Shown here piece after piece: positions 6,327 through 12,718 of a DNA stretch of 22,806 bases. The stretch lies in NCBI GenBank assembly GCA_020634855.1, contig JACKAU010000032.1, positions 1 through 22,806 on the forward strand. Direction: 5' to 3'. Numbering within the stretch: position 1 is the first letter of the stretch; every line of letters begins with the position of its first letter. Source of the DNA: Anaerolineales bacterium (GTDB lineage: Bacteria > Chloroflexota > Anaerolineae > 4572-78 > J111). Position numbers and translations under genes: made by a program. The notes below the pieces were generated by a model. It was not told the DNA's origin and did not search any database. It worked only from the letters and a program-made list of their open reading frames with translations.

Positions 6327-7670
6327 GCCTTGATGTTTTTACCTTATTCCATCTTAGCTCGTGGTCCAGTTTTTCGGGTTAATTATAACTTTCTTGATAC
6401 CATAACAGCGTCGTTTCAGGGTTTTGATCTTGTTGTTGAGACCTTCGACAAAGCCGCTGGTCACCCGCTCCTCAAAATAGTTGAGGATGGGCTGCCAGTG
6501 GGCGGCCAAAGTCTTGATAAAGTCATCGAAACAGTCAAGGTCACTATCTTGCACTTTTCTAACCCAGGCCTTGAGCCGTCTTTCAGCCACGGACAGGCTC
6601 TGGCACTGATTGAAAATGGCTGTCATTTCTTTCCGCAAGGTGTAGGCCTGGTGCAACGGTTGCGAATGGGCCAGCAGGTGGCGCAAGCGCAGCCGTTCTT
6701 CATCATCCAACGTCGCGTGGTTCTTGCGTAAGAGCCACAACGTCCCTTTACAATCTTGCTCATACGTCTGGGACGGTAACGCTTTTTTCAGCTGCTTGAG
6801 TTCCTGTTTGCGCAAGTCATCAAAATCTTGGCGATAATGCTGGGCGACGTGAAATCGGTCGATGACCAGCCGGGCGGTCACATCGTCATGAGTGGCGATG
6901 AATTCTTCGACCGCTGTCAGATAACCGTCCCACATATCGGTGCTAAAATAGTTGATCGTAGGCCGCAACCGGGCCGGAATTTGGGCCAAAAAGTCACTCA
7001 CCCGTTTTTTTTCGATCCGGTAGCACCGCCAGCACCCGGATTTTGCCGTTGGCTTGCCGACCGGTCACAATGGCGGCGTAGTTTTTGCGCCCCTTCTTCA
7101 GGGCAATCTCGTCGATGCCTACCGTCCGCAGGTCTTCGACCTCACTCCAGTTGATCGCGGTTTCAACCTGGCGATTGAGCGCCCCCACGATGGCATCATA
7201 GCCCAGGTTTTCTCTCAACCGGACGTCTTCAATCGTGCTGTTGACCAGTTGTTTGAGCAGGTACTGATCATAGGCTTTCGTATGCGGACTGCGTTGTTGA
7301 TACCAGGCCAACACCTGGGTCGTGGTTGGTTCGTGCAGACACTGCCGACACTGTCCCCGTCGGAGACGAATATAGGTTTCCAATCCCAAGACCGATAAGT
7401 GGCGCAACTCGATTTCATCACCGTGTCCATAGGTACGGCTGATTTCTCGGCCACATAGCCCACACAGCGTGGTTTCGACCTGGCTCTCAACCGTAATTAT
7501 CAGCCGTCCGTCAGCGGTCATTTCCGTATTCAGTACTTCCACCTCGGGTATGTCTAGCGGTATTTTTAATTCGGATGCCATGGCTATCTCCTGTTTGATT
7601 TGGACATCCATTATTCCCTTTTTCCTGGTTTCGGTATTCACCCTTTTGGCTATGCCGCAGCCTTACTGCC

Positions 7671-7698
7671 TGTCAACCCCCTGGATCCCGAAAGAGCC
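7671..7698. repeat. ISL3 terminal inverted repeat (right)
   Basis: Reverse complement of 5045-5072 apart from four central positions. It lies 30 bp upstream of the transposase start codon. Confidence 0.88.
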
Positions 7699-7714
7699 TG
7701 TTTGACTAGGTTGT

Positions 7715-7797
7715 GCCGCCTTGAGGCGGCTCATCCTTGTTAACGAATAAACCGCTTTGAGCGGTTCATCTTAATAAGCCACCGGCTCTGCCGGTGG
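7715..7797. repeat. Cluster of three short perfect hairpins
   Basis: The stems are GCCGCC-TTGA-GGCGGC (7715-7730), AACCGC-TTTGA-GCGGTT (7750-7766) and CCACCGGC-TCT-GCCGGTGG (7779-7797). Each is directly followed by TCA, and the first two by TCATC. Stem sequences differ while loop type, spacing (18 and 12 bp between hairpins) and the TCA suffix are shared, as if structure is what is kept. A similar cluster lies at 20065-20179. Confidence 0.8.
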
Positions 7798-8014
7798 TCA
7801 GTTTAACTTTTCCAACACTTCCCTAGACCTATTATCCCACAAACCGAACCGGGAATCAATAGTACAACCACAGCAGTTCCAAAATTTCAATTAAACCCTC
7901 TAAAACGCAAAACGTGAAACGTAATCCGGGTTTTACATTCCGCGTTTTATCAAGGCGTCATTCCCTGAGTTGGAAACGCTAAGGAATAAGCATCCCACGT
8001 TCTACGTTCAATTC

Positions 8015-8228
8015 TATGCCCTATCAAAATATCAATTCATGCCCTATACCGCTGAAAAACATAAGGCTATAACGAGTCGTTCATGCACGCATGAACCGAT
8101 CGAGTTCTAGTACTAACAATTGTAGTGGTATATACCATGAAAAATCATTTCATGCCCGCATGAAATGATTTTTTTTGAGCCTGCCTGAAATGCCTTTTTA
8201 TGCCCTATCAAATTGATCATTCATGCTC
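8015..8228. repeat. TTCATGC palindrome and direct-repeat cluster
   Basis: An imperfect 30-bp direct repeat (24 of 30 identical) starts TATGCCCTATCAAA at 8015-8044 and again at 8199-8228, and each copy ends in TTCATGC. Between them lie two palindromes with the same core: GTTCATG-CACG-CATGAAC (8079-8096) and AAAAATCATTTCATG-CCCG-CATGAAATGATTTTT (8140-8173, 15-bp perfect stem). Four TTCATGC motifs thus occur within about 190 bp. This may be a multi-site operator, an iteron-like binding region, or a decayed mobile-element end. Confidence 0.7.
8140..8176. terminator. Strong bidirectional terminator-like hairpin
   Basis: A perfect 15-bp stem (8140-8154 with 8159-8173) closes the loop CCCG. On the plus strand eight T (8169-8176) end the right arm and run on past it; on the minus strand five T follow. 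It would terminate in either direction, or its GC-poor stem may be a protein-binding palindrome. Confidence 0.5.
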
Positions 8229-8292
8229 GCTTAAATTGCTTAAATTGAACTTTCCAATAAACTAGGCGTTCTATCAGGTTTGCCGCCAATCG

Positions 8293-8323
8293 AGGCGTCT
8301 ATCTTTGCGAAGGACGCCTTTTT
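8293..8323 (+). terminator. Terminator-like hairpin with T-tract
   Basis: AGGCGTC (8293-8299) pairs with GACGCCT (8313-8319) around a 13-nt loop, followed by TTTT. No gene ends just upstream, so this may be a leader attenuator or a leftover. A second AGGCGT copy at about 8263 could form an alternative stem. Confidence 0.4.
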
Positions 8324-8454
8324 GTTGAGGAATACACCCCCCACTAATCCCCCTGATACACCCTTTGATGGGTTCCCATCGCCCGGCGCTATGTTACCCT
8401 GTCATCAGCTTAAACATATATAACCCAGTTGCCACCTTGAAGGAGTTAATCGCT

Positions 8455-9591
8455 ATGAGCAACATCCCGTCCCGTCCGCGGCTCAGCCGGCGGAGTTTTG
8501 TGAAACTTCTGGCTGCGGCCGGCCTAACCACAGCCGGGGGCTATCTGCTGGTCGAGGCTGCCCCCTGGCTAGATTATGAGGCACAGGCCAACCACATCCG
8601 CAGACCTTTGGCAAGGAATGTAACTATGTCAACTCAAATGCGAGAACTCATCCGGTATGCGACCCTGGCCGCGAGTGGGCACAACACCCAACCGTGGCAG
8701 TTCGCCCTCAAAGACCAGGTCATCGAAATCCATCCGGACTACACGCGCCGTTTGCCGGTGGTTGACCCCCATGACCGCGAACTTTGGATTAGCCTGGGCT
8801 GTGCCCTGGAAAACTTACTGGTAGCCGCCCGCGCCACCGGCTATGCCGCCGAAGTCACCTATCCGGATGGCGTTGATTACATCCACGTTCGTCTAACGGC
8901 GGATACTGCCCAGAACAGCCCCTTGTTTAAGGCGATTGAGCTGCGCCAAAACACGCGCTCCGACTATGACGGGCACGCCGTCAAGGGGGCCGACCTCGAT
9001 GACGTACAAGCGTTACCCCTGGAGCCGGGCGTGACGCTGCGTTACGTGCTCAATCCCTCCGAGCTGGAGACGGTGTTGGCGTATGTGAATCAAGGTAATC
9101 TGCGCCAATACGCCGATCAAGCGTATATGGCCGAACTGATCGACTGGCTGCGGTTCAATAAGAAAGAGGCTATGGCCTCACTCGATGGGCTGTTCTCCCG
9201 CTGTTCCGGCAATCCCGAAGTACCGGGCTGGCTCGGACGGCTATTCGTAGCCGGCACAAAGCCGCAGCAGCAAGCCGACGTCGATGCCCGGAAACTGCGC
9301 AGCTCCGCCGGGGCTGTGGTGATCGCTTCGGAGGCGGACGACAAGGCCGCCTGGGTCCGCACCGGCCAGGTTTACGAACGGCTGGCGCTGAAGATGACGT
9401 CGTTGAATATCAAATCGGCCTTCTTGAACCAGCCCCTGGAAGTGGTCGAGCTGCGCTCGCAGTTCCGGAGTGCGCTGAGCTTGGGCGCGTCTTCACCGCA
9501 ATTGCTCATCCGTTTCGGCTACGCCGAGGCCATGCCGCGTTCGCTTCGCCGTCCGGTCGAAGCGGTCATCATGTCGCCCGGAATGGAATAG
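8455..9591 (+). CDS. Tat-exported Acg-family FMN-binding nitroreductase
   Basis: The 378-residue product starts with a twin-arginine signal, SRRSFVKLL (11-19), followed by a hydrophobic AAAGLTTAGGYLLVEAA stretch, so it is probably exported folded with its flavin. The mature part begins with RYATLAASGHNTQPWQF, the nitroreductase FMN-binding signature, and has the two divergent halves and ELWISLGCALENLLVAA helix seen in Acg-like proteins. The reaction is not known; relatives bind FMN and may act as flavin stores or oxidoreductases. The start is ATG 8455, with AAGGAG at 8440-8445; an upstream in-frame ATG at 8365 lacks this and would bury the Tat motif. A weak promoter (TATATA at 8417-8422) precedes it. 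A CPBP protease gene follows after 72 bp on the same strand. Confidence 0.85.
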   Translation: MSNIPSRPRLSRRSFVKLLAAAGLTTAGGYLLVEAAPWLDYEAQANHIRRPLARNVTMSTQMRELIRYATLAASGHNTQPWQFALKDQVIEIHPDYTRRLPVVDPHDRELWISLGCALENLLVAARATGYAAEVTYPDGVDYIHVRLTADTAQNSPLFKAIELRQNTRSDYDGHAVKGADLDDVQALPLEPGVTLRYVLNPSELETVLAYVNQGNLRQYADQAYMAELIDWLRFNKKEAMASLDGLFSRCSGNPEVPGWLGRLFVAGTKPQQQADVDARKLRSSAGAVVIASEADDKAAWVRTGQVYERLALKMTSLNIKSAFLNQPLEVVELRSQFRSALSLGASSPQLLIRFGYAEAMPRSLRRPVEAVIMSPGME

Positions 9592-9663
9592 CGGGGTGGT
9601 CAGACCTTAACCAACTCGACAATAGCCATGGTTCATAGATGACAACCGTGGGAGGAAGCAATC

Positions 9664-10407
9664 ATGAAAGTGCCATCAAATACCTTGATCAAAGTTTATG
9701 TGGCGGCCGGCCTGGTCATCATTCCGCTGGTTGCCGCCGCCTTTTTTACCCCGCCGGATTTTCCGATGTTGCTGCGGCAGGTACTCTTGTGTGTCTGGGG
9801 CGTCGGAGCGACGTTGGGTTTTGAACGGCTGCTCTTTAGTGGGAGTTGGGGGCGGGCCTGGCAGAGGGTGGGCTTTGTCCGGGTGCGGCGGTCGATGGCG
9901 CTGGTGGCCTTACTGGTCAGCTTACCGATGTGGCTCTTTCTGCCGCTGCTGGCCTGGCTTCAGGACACGCCCATCCAGCTTAGATCGGACGGGTGGGCGT
10001 TATTGGTGGGGGTGATTCTGGTTAACGGCATCACCGAGGAAGTCATCCACCGGGGTTTTGTCTTTGGTCATCTCCGGCAAGAATGGTCGTTTTGGCCGGC
10101 GGCGATGCTCTCGGCCCTACTCTTTGCCGGGCAGCATCTCTACCTGATTTTTATCCTCGGCTGGATATCCGGTCTGGCCTCGGTGCTGTTGGCCGCCCTA
10201 CTCGCGTTTCCGCTGGCCTACAGCTATGCCCACGGTGGCAATTCGTTGGGCGGCCCGGCCATTCTGCACACCAGTTCGAATGCCCCGATGATCATCCTGG
10301 CGCTGCCGCCCACGTTTCTTGCCACGGCGCTGCTGCCGTATATGGGCGTGGTGCTGGTGTCGATTTATCTGGTCTTCATCTTGGACCGATGCTTGGATAC
10401 GAACTAA
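9664..10407 (+). CDS. CPBP-family intramembrane glutamic endopeptidase (CAAX protease-like)
   Basis: This 247-residue polytopic membrane protein has about seven or eight hydrophobic segments. The family motifs are present: EExxxR as E125-E126-V-I-H-R130, FAGQH with H158, and LHTSSN with H202 and N206, which together form the Abi/CPBP active site. Bacterial members cleave peptides in the membrane and are often linked to bacteriocin immunity or protein maturation; the substrate here is unknown. The start has GGAGG at 9651-9655, 8 nt upstream. It may be cotranscribed with the nitroreductase gene. It converges with the PTPS-related gene, and a heptamer inverted repeat lies between them. Confidence 0.88.
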   Translation: MKVPSNTLIKVYVAAGLVIIPLVAAAFFTPPDFPMLLRQVLLCVWGVGATLGFERLLFSGSWGRAWQRVGFVRVRRSMALVALLVSLPMWLFLPLLAWLQDTPIQLRSDGWALLVGVILVNGITEEVIHRGFVFGHLRQEWSFWPAAMLSALLFAGQHLYLIFILGWISGLASVLLAALLAFPLAYSYAHGGNSLGGPAILHTSSNAPMIILALPPTFLATALLPYMGVVLVSIYLVFILDRCLDTN

Positions 10408-10412
10408 TAGTG

Positions 10413-10491
10413 AATTGTGAATAATCAATAGTGAATGGTGAATGAAAAAATAACTTCACCATTCACTATCCACAATTCATTATTCACAATT
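10413..10491. repeat. Heptamer-based inverted repeat between convergent genes
   Basis: The left arm (10413-10442) is built of GTGAATN heptamers and the right arm (10455-10491) is its reverse complement with one extra 7-bp unit. They enclose a 12-nt A-rich loop, and a TTATTTTTT run follows on the plus strand. This could work as a bidirectional terminator. The 7-bp periodicity resembles the short tandemly repeated repetitive (STRR) sequences known from cyanobacteria. Confidence 0.75.
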
Positions 10492-10505
10492 TATTTTTTA
10501 ACAAG

Positions 10506-10525
10506 ATCGACAAAAAATTGTCGAT
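10506..10525. terminator. Small hairpin downstream of the membrane-protein operon
   Basis: ATCGACAA (10506-10513) pairs perfectly with TTGTCGAT (10518-10525) around four A. It lies 17 bp after the stop of the last minus-strand gene. The T-tract is poor directly after the stem, though six T lie about 10 nt further on the minus strand. Confidence 0.4.
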
Positions 10526-11187
10526 GTGGAACCGTTAGACGCTATAACACCCCTTTTAAAACGCTCCTTACAGCAAAAAGACCAAGCCATACCAGGATTG
10601 ATATGATCGTCATCCAGCGCCCCACGATCCGAATGGGTGTGTCTTCAAAGCGCAGTTCTAAAAAGTGCGAGCCGGGGGGAATCGGTACGACCATCCACCC
10701 TTCGATCGGCGTCGTACTAATCGGCGGCTGGTCGACCACCGGCCCAACGCGCGTCACCGGCCCGACCTCTTGATCAAGATTGCCGTCGTGAGGTCCAAGG
10801 TCTTCATAAATAGTGGCCGTCCAGCCGGGATAGTAGGGAATGAGGAAGGTCACGCTTTGGCCTGCTTGCTCGGCGCCGACCCACAGCCGTTCGTGAACGC
10901 TGTCCATCTCCATCGAGTAGACGCCGACGCTGTCATCGGCCGGCAGGGCGGTGTAGTTGACCTTGGTGGCGATCTCGCCGCCGCGCTCGACCTGCTCGGC
11001 CAGACTCGACCAATTGGGGATGCGTCGCACCCAGGCCGTCTGGCCGGTCATCTCATCGGAGGATTGCTGGAAGCGGAACAGCGCGGCCTGGCTGACCGGC
11101 CCCTCGGTGGGTTTGGGGGCGCGGACTTCGGCTTTGAGGTAAGGGTAGCTGGAGAGGAGGATGAGGGTGGCGAGGAGAACGGGGGAT

Positions 11188-11260
11188 AATTGATAATTGA
11201 TAATTGATAATTGATAATTGGGATTGGGGGTTGGGGATTGGGGATGGGGGATTGGCTCGG
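11188..11260. repeat. Heptamer repeats (AATTGAT and GGGGATT types) inside the coding region
   Basis: About four copies of a 7-bp TTGATAA unit (11188-11219) are followed by GGGGATT-like units (11220-11253). On the coding strand they encode HPQSPTPNPNYQLSIINYQ, an atypical insert between two membrane helices. Confidence 0.8.
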
Positions 11261-11763
11261 GATGATGAGCGAGAATGGTTCCGGCGAGGATAGAGATGAA
11301 AGGGGCGATGATGACCAGGAGCCGCCAGGGGAATTGGGCGAAGCTGGAGAGGGGAGGAGGAGGTCCAGACCAGGCTCGAAATGGGGGTTGTTAGGAAGAT
11401 GAGGATGAGCGTCATCGTTTGAAAAAAAAAGTAGAGGGTGCGCCGGATGAAGGGATCGCTGAGTTTGGGGACGATGATGAAGGAGAAGATAAAAAGGATG
11501 GTCGCGGCCAGGCCGATTTGAAAGCCGGTATCGTCGTTGGGACCGGGGATGCTGGTTCCAAAGCCCCATTTGGGTGAGAAGAGCTGGAAGATGTCAACAA
11601 AGTCGTCGCCGAAAGCGAATCGACCGCCGACCCATTGATCGACCCGGACATATTTGTACTCAATAAAAGCCGGCAACCAAAAAATACTGCTTAGCCCTAG
11701 ACCCAACAAGAGTGTGAAGAGCGGCGGCAAACCGGAGAGGATCGCCGTGGCGAATTTATTGTG

Positions 11764-11806
11764 TTTATGGGGTTCATAGAGTTCATAGAGTTTATGGAGT
11801 TTGGGG
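11764..11806. repeat. Nonamer repeat array (TTCATAGAG type)
   Basis: The units are TTTATGGGG, TTCATAGAG (twice), TTTATGGAG and a partial TTTGGGG. They encode KLHKLYELYEPHKHNK on the minus strand. The same nonamer family recurs at 12509-12580 but is read there in another frame. Confidence 0.85.
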
Positions 11807-11854
11807 TTTCGGGTAGCCAATGACTTTGGGTTGTCATCGATATTACTTTTTGTC

Positions 11855-11878
11855 TTAGCCTTAGCCTCAGCCTTAGCC
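11855..11878. repeat. Hexamer repeat (TTAGCC) inside the coding region
   Basis: Four TTAGCC-type units in a row (one is TCAGCC) encode KAKAEAKAK in a loop after the AVMIVWAFFG membrane helix. Confidence 0.8.
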
Positions 11879-12508
11879 TTCCCAAAGAAGGCCCACACAA
11901 TCATCACCGCCACGTAGAGTCCCAAAATAGGCGTAAACATCAGCGCCAGCAGATTGCTGGTAAACATCAGGCCGGCATAGGCCAACGACGCCCACAGCAC
12001 GGCCGTTAAGCGCGGTCGAACCATTACTTCGTAAAAGCCCCACAGCACCAACGGCACAAACACAAAACCGACCGACTCGGCCAAGGCGGCTCGAACGTAG
12101 AGATCGAACAGATGGTAGGGAAAGTAGACGTAAGTCAACGCCGCGATTAGTCCTGCGGCCGGATTGAGGAGGCGTTTGACGAAAAGGTACATAGTCAATC
12201 CAGACAAAATGGCCGACAAACCGAAGACAACCTTGACCGCCGTGACCACATCCAGTCCTAGCCAAATAAACAGTTGTCCGGTATACGAGGACAGCGGCCC
12301 GTAAATATTAAAAAACGGATAGCCGTAGCCAAAAGCAAAGTCGGGCGCCCAGCGCGGATACCAGATGCCGTCTTGAATAGCTTGGTTGAACTCGTACAAA
12401 AAATAGACCGAGTGGCGGGCATCGTGCGCGCCCCAGTAGTAGCCGGGTTGAAGCAGTGGACCAAGCACGGGTAGGGAGAGGAGGAGGGTCAGCCACAGAT
12501 AGAGCGAG

Positions 12509-12580
12509 TTTTTGGAGTTCGTAGAGTTCGTAGAGTTTTTGGAGTTGGTGGATTTTATAGAGTTTGTGGAGTTAGGTGAG
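12509..12580. repeat. Nonamer repeat array (TTCGTAGAG type), eight units
   Basis: Eight consecutive 9-bp units start at 12509 (TTTTTGGAG, TTCGTAGAG twice, TTTTTGGAG, TTGGTGGAT, TTTATAGAG, TTTGTGGAG, TTAGGTGAG). On the minus strand they encode an Asn/Ser/Thr/Lys-rich linker (NSTNSKNSTNSTNSKNS) ahead of the first membrane helix. Confidence 0.88.
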
Positions 12581-12639
12581 TTGGCCGGTTGGGAGGTTGG
12601 AGTTTGGGAGTCATCGGGTGTGGGTTTGTCATTGGGTTC

Positions 12640-12718
12640 TGACGGCTGTTGACCGCTGACCGCTGACCGCTGACTGCTGACGGCTGATAGCTGACCGCTG
12701 ATAGCTGACCGCTGATGC
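12640..12718. repeat. Heptamer repeat array (TGACCGC type), about eleven units
   Basis: Seven-base units TGACCGC, TGACTGC, TGACGGC and TGATAGC follow one another almost without a break, apart from one 3-bp interruption at 12647-12649. On the minus strand they encode the first residues of the PTPS-related protein (HQRSAISGQLSAVSSQRSA). The array ends at the stop codon of the upstream gene. Confidence 0.9.

Larger units (their letters stand above)
5139..6382 (-). mobile_element. IS3-family insertion sequence nested in the ISL3 element
   Basis: It carries the IS3 two-gene layout (orfA, orfB) on the minus strand and interrupts the ISL3 transposase after its KKVI segment. The ends form an imperfect inverted repeat: both begin TTA, share CCC, and contain GACCACGA, then TA and GAT at matching positions (6382 inward and 5139 inward). 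The span of 1.24 kb is normal for IS3. Flanks show a weak possible duplication (GTTATAA against GTTTAA), so the boundaries are accurate only to a few bases. Confidence 0.8.
5059..7641 (-). pseudogene. ISL3-family transposase, split by an insertion and frameshifted
   Basis: Three pieces make one DDE transposase. Piece 1 (7641 to about 7005) has the N-terminal zinc finger (CGLCG and CRQC pairs), a helix-turn-helix region, and the first catalytic Asp in VGIDEIALKKG. Piece 2 (about 7001 to 6383) has the second Asp in VIDRFHVAQHYRQ and the Glu in GFVEGLNNKIKTLKRRCYG. Piece 3 (about 5138 to 5059), beyond the nested element, ends FQRLWLDLEGRVHFFLSTP. Pieces 1 and 2 are out of frame at a run of eight A on the minus strand near 7010; removing one A restores LPDRKKRVSDFLAQ. 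Piece 2 loses its true C-terminus at the IS3 insertion. The element cannot make its own transposase as sequenced. Confidence 0.9.
5045..7698 (-). mobile_element. ISL3-family insertion sequence interrupted by an IS3-family element
   Basis: Terminal inverted repeats of 28 bp lie at 5045-5072 and 7671-7698. Both begin GGCTCTTTCGG and end CAGGGGGTTGACA, with only the central four bases different (24 of 28 identical); GGCTCTTT ends are typical of ISL3. Without the nested element the length is about 1.41 kb, normal for the family. It carries one transposase gene on the minus strand. The expected 8-bp target duplication is not clear (AACTAAGT on the left, TGTTTGAC on the right), so the insertion is old or one flank is rearranged. 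Confidence 0.88.
7699..8454. other. 756-bp gene-free region between the ISL3 element and the nitroreductase gene
   Basis: No credible ORF is present on either strand. It holds a cluster of three hairpins (7715-7797), ACGTTTT-like direct and inverted short repeats (about 7910-7965 and 7995-8008), two palindromes with a TTCATG core (8079-8096 and 8140-8173), an imperfect 30-bp direct repeat flanking them, a small palindrome GGTATATACC (8127-8136) and a terminator-like hairpin at 8293-8323. The middle is AT-rich compared with the flanking genes. Confidence 0.7.

Noticed and set aside
6021..6333. Programmed frameshift as the cause of all OrfB breaks
   Set aside because: The A9 run explains the orfA-orfB switch, but the breaks near 5990, 5735 and 5690 have no slippery motif and are ordinary indels.
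5037..7706. 8-bp target duplication around the ISL3 element
   Set aside because: AACTAAGT and TGTTTGAC do not match; a partly similar GACTAGGT lies a few bases further right but is too weak.
8365..8454. Upstream ATG of the nitroreductase frame
   Set aside because: It lacks a ribosome-binding site and would put 30 residues before the Tat signal; ATG 8455 has AAGGAG.
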